Shown here: positions 26,221-35,373 of the stretch, piece after piece | How the letters are laid out: the number at the start of each line of letters is the position of its first letter | Position numbering within the stretch: the first letter of the stretch is position 1 | Assembly (NCBI RefSeq): GCF_029846275.1 | Contig: NZ_JARVWS010000001.1 | Coordinates: 682,001 to 746,000, forward strand | Length of the DNA: 64,000 nucleotides | Direction of reading: 5' to 3' | Origin: Nocardioides sp. CER19 | GTDB taxonomy: Bacteria; Actinomycetota; Actinomycetes; Propionibacteriales; Nocardioidaceae | Program-made: the position numbers and the translations under genes | The notes under the pieces: model-generated | The model's input: only the letters and a program-made list of their open reading frames with translations | The model's database searches: none | Told to the model about the DNA's origin: nothing

Positions 26221-27063
26221 GGTCGCGGCGCGCGAGCGCCGCCAGCGGGCGTCGCCCCACAGGCCGACCCACAGGAGCAGAAGCGCGACGACGCCGTCGA
26301 GCCACCAGTGGTGGCCGGTCGCGGCGACGACGAACATCGTCGCGGGCAGGTGCAGCAGCACCAGCCAGCGCCAGGGACTGCGCGCGACGCACAGCACGCC
26401 GAGTGCGACGACGGCCGCCCACGCGACGTGGATCGACGGCATCGCGGCGTACTGGTCGCTCACGCCGGTCCCGGGATTGCCGTAGACCTGGAAGCCGAGC
26501 CGCTGCGACAGGTCGACGAAGCCGAGCTCCGGGATGAAGCGCGGCGGCGCCACCCGGATGAACCGGATGACCAGGCAGCCGAGGGTCACGTAGACCAGCC
26601 CGTTGCGCCAGTGCGGGTAGGACTCGCGGTGCCGCACCCACAGCCACACCAGGAAGGCGACGAGCGCCGGCACGTGGAGCGTCGCGTAGTAGGCGTTGAC
26701 CAGCCGAGCCAGCCAGTCGTGCTGCACGACGACGTGCTGGAGGTGGATCTCGCCGGGTAGGTGCAGCCACTGCTGGATCCGGTGGATCTCGCGGCCGCGC
26801 TCGACGGCCCCGGCCTCGTGCGTGAACGGCAGCTGCCGGGCCAGCCGCCAGATGGCGTAGAGGCCGCTGATCAGCGCGAACTCGCGGAGCGCGGGCACCG
26901 ACGCCGTACGTGCGCGGCCCTGCGGGAGACGCAGGCAGGCCAGGGCGAGGAAGAGGGCGAGCACGCTGGCGAACGCTGCTTCATCCCAGGACGGCCACGG
27001 CACGGGGGACAGTCTGCTCCCTCCACGGCGTCTCCGCCTCGAAAGGTCGCGGACCTCTTGCAC
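26182..27063 (-). CDS. PAP2 superfamily membrane phosphatase / inositol-phosphotransferase-like
   Basis: 293 residues from GTG 27063, though GTG 27003 ([11 protein letters not shown]) is an equally good start. About six membrane segments. PAP2 motifs are present: [10 protein letters not shown] (region 1), MPSIHVAWA (region 2) and GHHWWLDG (region 3, catalytic His). The pattern is of the Aur1/IpcS-like branch found in actinobacteria, which transfers or hydrolyses lipid phosphate head groups at the membrane. Its C-terminus overlaps dcd by 39 bp tail to tail. Its upstream region is shared with the iron-regulated operon. Confidence 0.85.
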   Translation of the reverse strand: MQEVRDLSRRRRRGGSRLSPVPWPSWDEAAFASVLALFLALACLRLPQGRARTASVPALREFALISGLYAIWRLARQLPFTHEAGAVERGREIHRIQQWLHLPGEIHLQHVVVQHDWLARLVNAYYATLHVPALVAFLVWLWVRHRESYPHWRNGLVYVTLGCLVIRFIRVAPPRFIPELGFVDLSQRLGFQVYGNPGTGVSDQYAAMPSIHVAWAAVVALGVLCVARSPWRWLVLLHLPATMFVVAATGHHWWLDGVVALLLLWVGLWGDARWRRSRAATSDRRAVEVLEAA

Positions 27064-27076
27064 ACCCCGCCATAAA

Positions 27077-27095
27077 TATGGTTAGGCTGTCCTAA
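27077..27095. promoter_or_regulatory. Iron box (DtxR/IdeR-type operator)
   Basis: TATGGTTAGGCTGTCCTAA matches the consensus TTAGGTTAGGCTAACCTAA at 15 of 19 positions. It lies 32 bp before the start of the siderophore-binding lipoprotein. With iron present, a DtxR/IdeR/DmdR-type repressor should shut the operon at 27127-31964. Confidence 0.85.
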
Positions 27096-27126
27096 GTAAG
27101 TCTTACCTCACTAGAGAGGGCATGCC

Positions 27127-28173
27127 GTGCCCCGCCGTACCTCCCTCCGCGTCGTCCTGGTGACCGCGCTCGCCGCCCTGGCGCTGGCCGCCTGCGGCAC
27201 CGACTCCTCGGACGACGCGCCGACGAGCTCCTCCGCCGCGGCCGCCGACGACACCAGCTACCCGATCACCATCGAGCACGCCCTCGGCGAGACCGTCATC
27301 GAGAAGAAGCCGGAGCGGGTGGCGACGGTCGCGTGGTCGAACCACGAGGTGCCGCTCGCCCTCGGGATCGTGCCGGTCGGGATGAGCAAGGCCGCCTGGG
27401 GCGACGACGACGGCGACGGCGTGCTGCCGTGGGTCGAGGACAAGCTCGACGAGCTCCACGCGAAGACGCCGGTGCTCTTCGACGAGTCCGACGGCATCGA
27501 CTTCGAGGCCGTGGCCGACACCCGGCCGGACGTCATCCTCGCGGCGTACTCGGGGCTGACCGAGGAGGACTACGAGAAGCTCAGCAAGATCGCGCCGACC
27601 GTCGCCTACCCGGGCATCCCCTGGGCGACCTCGCTCGACGACACGATCAAGCTCGACTCCGAGGCGCTCGGCATGAAGAGGCAGGGCGAGGAGCTGATCG
27701 CCGCCCTCCACGAGAAGGAGAAGGCCGAGTTCGCGAAGTACCCGGCGCTGGCCGGCAAGAAGATCCTCTTCTCCTACATCGACCCGAAGGACATGAGTCA
27801 GGTCGGCTTCTACACGACCCACGACACCCGGCCGGGCTTCCTGTCCGACCTCGGGAGCCCGCAGCCGAAGGTCGTCGTGGACTACTCGGCGAAGACCGAG
27901 GAGTTCTACCAGACCGTGAGCGCCGAGGACACCGAGGCGTTCGACGACGTCGACGTGTTCGTCACCTACGGCAACACCGACGGCTCGACGCTCGCCGCCA
28001 TGCAGAAGGACCCGCTGCTGTCGAAGATCCCCGCGATCAAGAACGGTGCCGTCGCGGTGCTCGCCGACAGCACCCCGCTCGCCGCCTCCGCCAACCCGTC
28101 CCCGCTCTCCATCGACGCCACGCTCGACGAGTACTTCCAGGTGCTCTCCGACGCGGCCGCCAAGGCCGCGTGA
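27127..28173 (+). CDS. Iron-siderophore ABC transporter substrate-binding lipoprotein
   Basis: 348 residues from GTG 27127, with AGAGAGG upstream. A lipoprotein signal ends in LALAAC with the lipidated Cys at about 23, then a Ser/Asp-rich linker. The FecB/FepB-type fold is indicated by ERVATVAWSNHEVPLALG and RPDVILAAYSG. It would bind ferric siderophore outside the membrane. First gene of a five-gene, translationally coupled operon under an iron box: its TGA overlaps the GTG of the next gene. Confidence 0.92.
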   Translation: MPRRTSLRVVLVTALAALALAACGTDSSDDAPTSSSAAAADDTSYPITIEHALGETVIEKKPERVATVAWSNHEVPLALGIVPVGMSKAAWGDDDGDGVLPWVEDKLDELHAKTPVLFDESDGIDFEAVADTRPDVILAAYSGLTEEDYEKLSKIAPTVAYPGIPWATSLDDTIKLDSEALGMKRQGEELIAALHEKEKAEFAKYPALAGKKILFSYIDPKDMSQVGFYTTHDTRPGFLSDLGSPQPKVVVDYSAKTEEFYQTVSAEDTEAFDDVDVFVTYGNTDGSTLAAMQKDPLLSKIPAIKNGAVAVLADSTPLAASANPSPLSIDATLDEYFQVLSDAAAKAA

Positions 28174-29216
28174 CCGCCCTGGTCTCAGCCGGCTCGCCAC
28201 CGGACGCCGTCGCCACGCGGCGTCCGGTGGCAGCCCGTCTCGGCTGGCTGACCCTCGTCATCGGGCTGCTGGTCGTCGTGGCCGCTGCCTCGGTCGCGCT
28301 CGGCGTACGCCTCGTCGGGTGGCACGACCTCCTCACCGGCCTCGGCGGCGCCGACGGCACCTCCGACCAGGCGGCCGTCGTGAAGCGGGTCCCTCGCACG
28401 GTGCTCGCCCTGCTCGTCGGCGCCTCGCTCGGCCTCTCGGGTGCCCTGCTGCAGGGCGCCACCCGGAACCCGCTGGCCGACCCGGGCCTGCTCGGGATCA
28501 CCAACGGCTCGGCGCTCGCCGTCGTGAGCGGCATCGCGTTCTTCGGCCTGAGCTCGCCGAGCAGCTATGTCTGGGTCGCGATCGCCGGCGCCGGGGCAGC
28601 CGCGGTCTTCGTCTACCTCGTCGGCTCGCTCGGTCGCGGCGGCGCGACGCCCCTCAAGCTCACCCTCGCCGGTGCCGCGACCGGTGCTGCGCTCTCCTCG
28701 CTGGTCAGCGCCGTCCTGCTCCCGCGCATCGACGTCATGAACGAGTTCCGCTTCTGGCAGATCGGCGGGGTCGGCGGCGCGAGCTGGGACCGGCTCGCGC
28801 AGATCGCCCCCTTCCTGGCCGTCGGCGCGGTCCTGAGCCTCGGCTCGGCCCGGGGCCTCAACACCCTCGCTCTGGGCGACGACGTCGCCGCCGGCCTCGG
28901 CCAGCGGGTCGCGACCACCCGCGTCGTCGCCGCGCTCGGCGCGGTCGTGCTCTGCGGGGCCGCCACGTCGGCGGCCGGCCCCATCGCCTTCGTCGGACTG
29001 ATCGTCCCGCACCTGTGCCGCCTCATCGTCGGCCCCGACCACCGCTGGCTGCTGCCGTCCTGCGTCCTGGCCGGTGCGCTGCTCCTGACCGCCGCGGACG
29101 TCGTCGGTCGCCTCGTCGCGCGGCCGTCCGAGGTGGACGTCGGGATCATGACCGCCCTCATCGGCGCTCCCGTCTTCATCGCGATCGTGCGCCGGCAGAG
29201 GATGCGTGCGCTGTGA
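28170..29216 (+). CDS. FecCD-family iron-siderophore permease (first subunit)
   Basis: 348 residues from GTG 28170, overlapping the previous stop. About nine to ten membrane segments. FecCD signatures include RVPRTVLALLVGASLGLSGA, GATRNPLADPGLLGI and PIAFVGLIVPHLCRL. It forms half of the pore for ferric-siderophore uptake together with the next gene. The start is fixed by the GTGA overlap; longer in-frame extension would run back through the lipoprotein gene. Confidence 0.93.
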   Translation: MTALVSAGSPPDAVATRRPVAARLGWLTLVIGLLVVVAAASVALGVRLVGWHDLLTGLGGADGTSDQAAVVKRVPRTVLALLVGASLGLSGALLQGATRNPLADPGLLGITNGSALAVVSGIAFFGLSSPSSYVWVAIAGAGAAAVFVYLVGSLGRGGATPLKLTLAGAATGAALSSLVSAVLLPRIDVMNEFRFWQIGGVGGASWDRLAQIAPFLAVGAVLSLGSARGLNTLALGDDVAAGLGQRVATTRVVAALGAVVLCGAATSAAGPIAFVGLIVPHLCRLIVGPDHRWLLPSCVLAGALLLTAADVVGRLVARPSEVDVGIMTALIGAPVFIAIVRRQRMRAL

Positions 29217-30262
29217 GCGCGCCCGCCGCCTCGCTGGATCTCGCCGCCTCACTCGGTCGGGCCCGCCGCCGACGTACGACGCGTCGTGCCGCCGCCGTCG
29301 GTGCCCTCGCCGTGGTGGTCGTCGTCCTCTTCGCCGTCAGCCTGATGGTGGGCCACACGCTCTACGGCCTCGGCGACGTGCTGCGCGTCGTGGCCGGCCA
29401 GGACGTGCCCGGCGCCTCCTTCACCGTCGGCGAGCTGCGGCTGCCCCGGGCCTGCCTCGGCCTGCTGGCCGGAGCGTGCCTCGGCGCCGGTGGTGTCACC
29501 TTCCAGACCATGCTGCGCAACCCGCTCGCCTCCCCCGACGTGATCGGCATCCAGCAGGGCGCGAGCGCGGCAGCGGTGTTCGCCGTCGTGTTCCTCTCGG
29601 TGAGCCAGACGATGGTGTCGGTGCTGGCCATCGTCGCGGCCCTGGCGACCGCGCTGCTGATCTACGTCCTCTCGTTCAAGGACGGCGTCGTCGGCACCCG
29701 GCTGATCCTCATCGGCATCGGCATCGCGGCGATGCTCCACAGCGTCGTCACCTACGTCCTGGCCCGGGCTGACCAGTGGGACCTGCAGATGGCCATGCGC
29801 TGGCTCACCGGCAGCCTCAACTCGGCCGACTGGGACGTCGTCGTACCCCTCGCGATCGGGACGGTCGTCGTCGCGCCGCTGCTGCTCTCCCAGCAGCGCC
29901 GGCTCGACCTGCTCCGGCTCGGCGACGACGCGGCCTCCGCCCTCGGTGTGCCGGTCGAGCGGACCCGGCTGCTCGCCGTCCTGGCCGCCGTCGGGCTCCT
30001 CGCCTTCGCCACCGCGGCCGCAGGCCCGATCGCCTTCGTGGCCTTCCTGGCCGGTCCGATCGCCGCCCGTCTCGTCGGCCCCGGCATCTCGCTGGTCGTA
30101 CCGTCCGCCCTGGTCGGATCGGCGCTCGTGCTCGGCGCCGACCTCGTCGGCCAGTGGGTGTTCGGCACGCGCTACCCGGTCGGCGTCATCACCGGCGCGC
30201 TCGGCGCCCCGTTCCTCGTCTACCTGCTCGTCCGCGCCCACCGCACGGGAGGCTCCCTGTGA
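29213..30262 (+). CDS. FecCD-family iron-siderophore permease (second subunit)
   Basis: 349 residues from GTG 29213, again a GTGA overlap. Signatures LRLPRACLGLLAGACLGAGG, MLRNPLASPDVIGIQQG and AAGPIAFVAFLAGPIA mark the family. About nine to ten membrane segments. It pairs with the preceding permease and the ATPase that follows. Fourth-position coupling to the ATPase gene is again by overlap (30259-30262). Confidence 0.93.
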   Translation: MSAPAASLDLAASLGRARRRRTTRRAAAVGALAVVVVVLFAVSLMVGHTLYGLGDVLRVVAGQDVPGASFTVGELRLPRACLGLLAGACLGAGGVTFQTMLRNPLASPDVIGIQQGASAAAVFAVVFLSVSQTMVSVLAIVAALATALLIYVLSFKDGVVGTRLILIGIGIAAMLHSVVTYVLARADQWDLQMAMRWLTGSLNSADWDVVVPLAIGTVVVAPLLLSQQRRLDLLRLGDDAASALGVPVERTRLLAVLAAVGLLAFATAAAGPIAFVAFLAGPIAARLVGPGISLVVPSALVGSALVLGADLVGQWVFGTRYPVGVITGALGAPFLVYLLVRAHRTGGSL

Positions 30263-31077
30263 CCACCGACCACCTCCTCACGGCCCAGTCCGTCACCCTC
30301 GGGTACGGCGACCGCCCGGTCGTCGACGGCCTCGACCTCGTCGTCCCGCCCGGTCGCGTGACGGTGATCGTCGGCGCCAACGCCTGCGGGAAGTCGACCC
30401 TGCTGCGAGCGCTCGCGCGCCTGCTCCGGCCGAGCGAGGGCCAGGTGGTCCTCGACGGGCACGACCTGCACAGGCTCCCGACCCGGGAGGTCGCCCGGGT
30501 GCTCGGCCTGCTGCCGCAGAGCCCGACGGCTCCGGAGGGCATCGTCGTCGCCGACCTGGTCGCGCGTGGCCGGCACCCGCACCAGCGGATGCTGCGCCGC
30601 TGGTCGGCCGCCGACGACCTCGCCGTCGCCGAGGCGCTCGCCGCGACCGGCACGAGCGGCGTCGCCGACCGGGCGGTCGACGAGCTGTCCGGCGGCCAGC
30701 GGCAGCGGGTCTGGATCGCGATGGCTCTCGCCCAGCAGACCGACGTCCTGCTGCTCGACGAGCCGACGACCTACCTCGACGTGAGCCACCAGGTCGAGGT
30801 GCTCGACCTGCTCGCCGACCTGAACCGCAACCGCGGCACCACCGTCGTGATGGTGCTGCACGACCTCAACCTCGCCGCCCGGTACGCCGACCACGTGGTC
30901 GCCCTCAAGGACGGCGCCGTCGTCGCCGAGGGTCCCCCGTCGCAGGTCGTGACCGAGGAGCTCGTCGCCGAGGTCTTCGGCCTCGACTGCCGGGTCGTCC
31001 CCGACCCCGTCTCGCACACGCCTCTGGTCGTGCCGATCGGGCGCCACCACCGGGTCGACCAGGAGATCTCCGCATGA
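30259..31077 (+). CDS. Iron-siderophore ABC transporter ATPase
   Basis: 272 residues from GTG 30259. Walker A is GANACGKST, the Q loop lies in LLPQSPTAP, the ABC signature is LSGGQRQRVW, and Walker B LLLDEPTTYLDV is followed by the H-loop VLHDLNLAARY. This is the FepC/FecE type. It energises the two permeases above. Start and stop both overlap neighbours, giving equal synthesis of the complex. Confidence 0.95.
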   Translation: MTTDHLLTAQSVTLGYGDRPVVDGLDLVVPPGRVTVIVGANACGKSTLLRALARLLRPSEGQVVLDGHDLHRLPTREVARVLGLLPQSPTAPEGIVVADLVARGRHPHQRMLRRWSAADDLAVAEALAATGTSGVADRAVDELSGGQRQRVWIAMALAQQTDVLLLDEPTTYLDVSHQVEVLDLLADLNRNRGTTVVMVLHDLNLAARYADHVVALKDGAVVAEGPPSQVVTEELVAEVFGLDCRVVPDPVSHTPLVVPIGRHHRVDQEISA

Positions 31078-31964
31078 GCCCGCTGCTCGCCACCGTCGAG
31101 GTCCGTCGGACCGAGCGGCTGTCGCCGTCGTACGTCCGTCTCGAGCTCGGCTCGCCCGACCTCGCCCGCTTCGGCGTGGACGGGCCGCTCTACGACCAGC
31201 GCATCAAGCTGCTGCTGCCCGGGCCGGCGGGCCTGCCCTCGCTGTCGGCCGACAGCTGGTGGGCCGACTGGTGCGCGATCCCCGAGGAGGCCCGCGGCCA
31301 CGTCCGCACCTACACGATCCGTGACGTGCTCGGCGACGGCGAGGACACCCGTCTCGTCGTCGACTTCGTGCTGCACCCCGGCGCCCACGGCCCCGGCTCG
31401 TCGTGGGCGGCGGAGGCCGCGGTGGGGGACCGGATCATGCTGCTCTGCCCGAAGCGAGGGGTCGCGTTCGGCGGCATCGAGTTCGTGCCGGGCGACGCCC
31501 GGCGGCTGCTGCTGGCGGGTGACGAGACCGCGGTGCCGGCGGTGGCGTCGATCCTCTCACTGCTGCCGGAGGACGCCGTCGGCGCGGCGTTCCTCGAGGT
31601 GCCGGTGGAGGAGGACGTCCAGTCGCTGGGCGGACCGACGGGGGTCGAGATCACCTGGCTCCCGCGAGCCGGTGCTCCGATCGGGAGCAGTCTGTCGGCG
31701 GCGGTGCTCGCCCACCTGGGTGGCGGTCGTGCACCTGCGGTGAGCGACGCCGAGGTCGACCCGGACCTGTGGGAGACCCCGACGTACTCGTCCTCGGGCG
31801 AACCGCTCAGCGCGGAGGGTCGGGACGGGCTCTACGCCTGGATCGCCGGCGAGTCCAAGGTCGTGACGGGGCTCAGGCGGGCGCTGGTCTCCGACCTCGG
31901 GCTGAACCGGTCACAGGTCGCCTTCATGGGGTACTGGCGCGAGGGCGTCGCGATGAGGAGCTGA
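31074..31964 (+). CDS. Siderophore-interacting protein (ferric-siderophore reductase, ViuB/SIP type)
   Basis: 296 residues from ATG 31074 overlapping the ATPase stop. FAD-binding RTYTIRD (about 79-85) and the C-terminal NAD-binding part (LLLAGDETAVPAVASIL) define the SIP family. It would reduce or release iron from the siderophore in the cytoplasm after import, completing the operon. No siderophore synthesis genes are in the window, so uptake of a foreign or distantly encoded siderophore is implied. No convincing terminator seen in 31965-32089. Confidence 0.92.
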   Translation: MSPLLATVEVRRTERLSPSYVRLELGSPDLARFGVDGPLYDQRIKLLLPGPAGLPSLSADSWWADWCAIPEEARGHVRTYTIRDVLGDGEDTRLVVDFVLHPGAHGPGSSWAAEAAVGDRIMLLCPKRGVAFGGIEFVPGDARRLLLAGDETAVPAVASILSLLPEDAVGAAFLEVPVEEDVQSLGGPTGVEITWLPRAGAPIGSSLSAAVLAHLGGGRAPAVSDAEVDPDLWETPTYSSSGEPLSAEGRDGLYAWIAGESKVVTGLRRALVSDLGLNRSQVAFMGYWREGVAMRS

Positions 31965-32089
31965 CCCCCGCGGGGCCACACGAGTCGGGCGATCACTGTC
32001 GTTCTCCGTTCGCTCGCACTGCTTCCGCTGGACGCGGGCGGCGGGTCGACGAGGGGCCACCGCTGCCCCACCAAGGAAGGAATAGGCGC

Positions 32090-32905
32090 TCATAGCGACA
32101 CCAACGTGATGTCGCCGCTGCCGCTGTGGGCCCGCACCTCGACGTGGTCCTGGCCCGGGCCCGGCTCGCCGAGCCGGGGGAGCGTCGAGCTGATCCGACC
32201 GCTGACGGTCGAGACGTCGGTCCAGACCGGTACGCCGGCGGGGACGCCGACCCGGATGTCGCCCGACCCGCCCTTGCCGGTGACCCGGCCGGACGAGATC
32301 GAGCCGATCTCGAGGTCGCCGCTGCCGGTGCTGAGCGTGATGTCGCCGGTGGCCCGGTGCACGCGCAAGGTGCCGGAGCCGGTCTTGACCCGCACGGGTC
32401 CGGAGACCGAGCCGAGCTCGACGTCGCCGGAGCCGACCGACGCGACGACGGTGCGACCGGCGGCCCCGATCGAGACGTCGCCGGAGCCGGACTTCACGCG
32501 TACGTCGCCGTCGCTGTCGCCGACCTGGATCTGGCCGGAGCCGGTCTCGAGCACGGTCGAGCCGGTGGAGTGCTCGACGTCGATCCCGCCGGAGCCCGTC
32601 TGGACGACGACCGACCCGACGTCACCGCTCACGGTGACCTCCGCGGAGCCGGTCTTGATCTTGAGGTCGCTCCCGGACGGCAGGTCGACGGTGACGTCGA
32701 TCCCGCTGCGGCCGAACAGGCCACGCTGGCGCGGAGCGACGACAGCGATGCCGCCGCCGCGCTCCTCGACGCGGGTCTGGTCCGCGTCCTGCCCGGTGAC
32801 GACGACGTCGGTCGTGTCGCGCTCGCCGGCGCGGACCTCGATGCGCCCGGCGCCGAGAACGGCGAGGAGCCGGGTCGGGCCGGGGGTCTCGAAGTGGTGG
32901 TCCAT
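32090..32905 (-). CDS. DUF4097-family beta-helix protein
   Basis: 271 residues made of short repeated strands with the ladder pattern TGSGDV/ SGSGDI, typical of DUF4097 putative adhesin-like beta-helix proteins. No signal peptide or anchor is visible, so it is predicted to be cytoplasmic despite the adhesin name. It is translated 19 bp downstream of a ribbon-helix-helix regulator and probably shares its promoter. Function unknown; such genes often accompany regulators in actinobacteria. Confidence 0.85.
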   Translation of the reverse strand: MDHHFETPGPTRLLAVLGAGRIEVRAGERDTTDVVVTGQDADQTRVEERGGGIAVVAPRQRGLFGRSGIDVTVDLPSGSDLKIKTGSAEVTVSGDVGSVVVQTGSGGIDVEHSTGSTVLETGSGQIQVGDSDGDVRVKSGSGDVSIGAAGRTVVASVGSGDVELGSVSGPVRVKTGSGTLRVHRATGDITLSTGSGDLEIGSISSGRVTGKGGSGDIRVGVPAGVPVWTDVSTVSGRISSTLPRLGEPGPGQDHVEVRAHSGSGDITLVSL

Positions 32906-32924
32906 GTGTCTTCCTCGTCGGTTG

Positions 32925-33449
32925 TCAGGCCCAGCCGGTCATCCGGTGGGGGCCGCGTCCCTGCGGGGCGGCACCGGGGCCGCCGAGGAACGGGATGCTG
33001 GAGAGGTCGATGTCCACGTTGATCGCGCCCTCGCGGGTCGCGTTGCGGACCAGGTTGACGAGCCAGGTGTTGAGGGACGCGCCGCTCCGGGCGGCGTACT
33101 CCTCGGCGCGGGCCTTCACCGACTCGGGGATGCGCAGGGTGATGCGGGCGAGCGAGCCCTCGTCCTCGGCCTCCGTGGGCTCGGCCTCGACAGGGGGCGC
33201 GGGCGCGGGCGGCGTCTCGACGCGGAACTCCAGGTCGCGCCCACTGAGGCGGACCTCGACGGAGCCGGCGGGAAGCTCGGCGGTGATCTCGGAGGTGGCC
33301 TGGCTGACCGCCTCCATCAGCGCGAGTCGCGCGGCGGGATCGAGCGCGTACGACAGGCGCTCGGCGGTCTCACGGGCCTCGGGCCCGGCGGCCTCTGCGG
33401 CGGCCAGCAGGTCGCGGCGGAGGCCTTCGACGTACGGCGTGATGTCCAT
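32925..33449 (-). CDS. Ribbon-helix-helix (HicB/Arc-like) regulator
   Basis: 174 residues from ATG 33449; GTG 33458 would overlap the first operator repeat. The C-terminal half has the RHH fold: LARITLRIPESVKARAEEY (strand and helix 1), then SGASLNTWLVNLVRNATRE (helix 2). The N-terminal part is helical, joined by a Pro/Glu-rich linker. It probably binds the 11-bp repeat array directly upstream and represses itself and the DUF4097 gene. It resembles the HicB antitoxin type but no HicA toxin gene adjoins it, so I call it a regulator. Confidence 0.78.
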   Translation of the reverse strand: MDITPYVEGLRRDLLAAAEAAGPEARETAERLSYALDPAARLALMEAVSQATSEITAELPAGSVEVRLSGRDLEFRVETPPAPAPPVEAEPTEAEDEGSLARITLRIPESVKARAEEYAARSGASLNTWLVNLVRNATREGAINVDIDLSSIPFLGGPGAAPQGRGPHRMTGWA

Positions 33450-33457
33450 GCGCACCA

Positions 33458-33513
33458 CTATGACATCACTATGACGTCATTGCAACGTCACCATGCCGTC
33501 AGTTTTGACATCA
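33458..33513. promoter_or_regulatory. Operator array of 11-bp direct repeats (TGACRTCA)
   Basis: Four 11-bp units lie in phase: CTATGACATCA (33458), CTATGACGTCA (33469), TTGCAACGTCA (33480), CCATGCCGTCA (33491), then GTTTTGACATCA (33502) at 12-bp spacing. One helical turn per unit is typical of cooperative binding by ribbon-helix-helix dimers. The array begins 8 bp upstream of the RHH start and lies 94 bp ahead of the symporter gene, so it might influence both. Confidence 0.75.
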
Positions 33514-33606
33514 GGTGTGGGTCGCTGGCCATCGGGGCAAGGGGAAGGGCTGACACTGAAACCGTCAGGGCACAACATCTGAATCGAGAAGAAAGGTCGT
33601 GGACCT

Positions 33607-35361
33607 ATGGCCGCGGCTCCCGTGGTGGCGCTCGCCAGCGACACGTTGATCGATGCGCACGCCGTTGACTACCTGCTGATCGCGATCTACTTCGCGTTCG
33701 TCCTCGGGATCGGAGTGCTGGCCAGTCGCCGCGTCTCCGACTCCGTCGACTTCTTCCTCTCCGGACGCTCGCTCCCCGCGTGGGTGACGGGTCTGGCGTT
33801 CATCTCGGCCAACCTGGGCGCGGTCGAGATCATGGGCATGTCGGCGAACGGTGCCCAGTTCGGGCTCCCGTCCGTGCACTACTTCTGGATCGGCGCGATC
33901 CCCGCCATGCTGTTCCTCGGCGTCGTGATGATGCCGTTCTACTACGGCTCCAAGGTGCGCTCGGTCCCCGAGTTCATGCGGCGCCGCTTCGGTCCGGGCG
34001 CGCACCTGGTCAACGCACTGTCGTTCGCCATCGCGCAGCTCCTCATCGCCGGCATCAACCTCTACCTGCTCGGCTCGATCGTGCACGCGCTGCTCGGGTG
34101 GCCGCTGTGGATCGCGCTCATCGTGGCCGCCGCGATCGTGCTGTCCTACATCACGCTCGGTGGTCTCCGCGCCGCGATCTACAACGAGGTCCTGCAGTTC
34201 TTCGTCATCGTCGCCTCCCTCGCGCCGCTGACCCTGCTCGGCCTGCACCGCATCGGTGGCTGGAGTGGCCTCGAGGACAAGATCCGGAGCGCGGCTTCGG
34301 CGCACCCCGGCGACATCGCCCCCGCGTCGCAGCAGCTCAACTCCTGGCCCGGTGACGCGCTCACCGGCTTCAGCTCCTCGTTCCTGTCGGTCGTCGGCAT
34401 CGTCTTCGGCCTCGGCTTCGTGCTGTCCTTCGGCTACTGGACGACGAACTTCGTCGAGGTCCAGCGCGCGATGGCGTCCGACTCGATCTCCTCGGCGCGG
34501 AAGACGCCGATCATCGGCTCCTTCCCGAAGATGTTCATCCCGTTCATCACGATCGTGCCGGGCATGATCGCCGCGGTGCTGGTCAAGGAGATCGCCGACG
34601 TCAAGGCCGGCGGCTCGGTCCCAGGAGGGGCGTCCGGGAAGGGCGTGGCCTTCAACGACGCCCTCATCTACCTGATGCGCGACGTCCTGCCCAACGGTCT
34701 GCTCGGGCTCGCGATCACCGGCCTGCTGGCCGCGTTCATGGCGGGCATGGCGGCGAACATCTCCGCGTTCAACACCGTGCTGTCCTACGACCTCGTGCAG
34801 ACGTACGTCATCAAGGACCGCGAGGACTCGTGGTACCTCAGGATCGGCCGCTGGGCCACCGTCGCCGCGACGGTGATCGCGATCTTCACCGCCGGGCTGG
34901 CGTCGAACTTCTCGAACATCATGAACTACCTGCAGACGCTGTTCGGGTTCTTCAACGCACCGCTGTTCGCGACGTTCATCCTCGGTATGTTCTGGAAGCG
35001 GATGACCGCCACAGCGGGCTGGGTCGGTCTGGTCGCCGGAACGCTCTCGGCGGTCACGGTCGCGTTCCTCTCCGAGGACGCGTTCGGGTCGGCGTCGCTG
35101 GGGGTGCTGAACCTGTCCGGTCAGGGCGCGTCGTTCGTCGCCGCGTCGACCGCGTTCGTCGTGGACATCGTCTTGTCGGTCATCGTGTCCTACGCGACTC
35201 GTCCGAAGACGCACGAGGAGCTCGTTGGGCTGGTCTACTCCGAGACGCCGCGCGAGGACCTGGTGGACGCGGCCGAGGCGACGTACCCGTGGTACCGCCG
35301 CACGGTCCCGCTCGCGTGCGTCTCGCTCGTGCTCGTCATCATCCTCAACTTCCTCTTCTGA
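33607..35361 (+). CDS. Sodium:solute symporter (SSS) family transporter
   Basis: 584 residues, about 13-14 membrane segments. Family landmarks: DFFLSGRSLPAWVTGLAFIS (about 39-58), ANLGAVEIMGMSANGAQFG, RRRFGPGAHLVNALSF, and TGLLAAFMAGMAANISAFNTVLSYD. The last resembles the sodium site of vSGLT-type symporters. Substrate is undetermined (sugar, solute or carboxylate). The C-terminus extends into an extra segment followed by a small membrane protein gene 12 bp downstream, a likely operon partner. RBS AAGAAAGG precedes ATG 33607. Confidence 0.9.
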   Translation: MAAAPVVALASDTLIDAHAVDYLLIAIYFAFVLGIGVLASRRVSDSVDFFLSGRSLPAWVTGLAFISANLGAVEIMGMSANGAQFGLPSVHYFWIGAIPAMLFLGVVMMPFYYGSKVRSVPEFMRRRFGPGAHLVNALSFAIAQLLIAGINLYLLGSIVHALLGWPLWIALIVAAAIVLSYITLGGLRAAIYNEVLQFFVIVASLAPLTLLGLHRIGGWSGLEDKIRSAASAHPGDIAPASQQLNSWPGDALTGFSSSFLSVVGIVFGLGFVLSFGYWTTNFVEVQRAMASDSISSARKTPIIGSFPKMFIPFITIVPGMIAAVLVKEIADVKAGGSVPGGASGKGVAFNDALIYLMRDVLPNGLLGLAITGLLAAFMAGMAANISAFNTVLSYDLVQTYVIKDREDSWYLRIGRWATVAATVIAIFTAGLASNFSNIMNYLQTLFGFFNAPLFATFILGMFWKRMTATAGWVGLVAGTLSAVTVAFLSEDAFGSASLGVLNLSGQGASFVAASTAFVVDIVLSVIVSYATRPKTHEELVGLVYSETPREDLVDAAEATYPWYRRTVPLACVSLVLVIILNFLF

Positions 35362-35373
35362 TCGGAGACTGTC

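Noticed and set aside
32925..33449. HicAB toxin-antitoxin module
   Set aside because: The RHH domain fits HicB, but no HicA-sized partner adjoins it and the neighbour is DUF4097.
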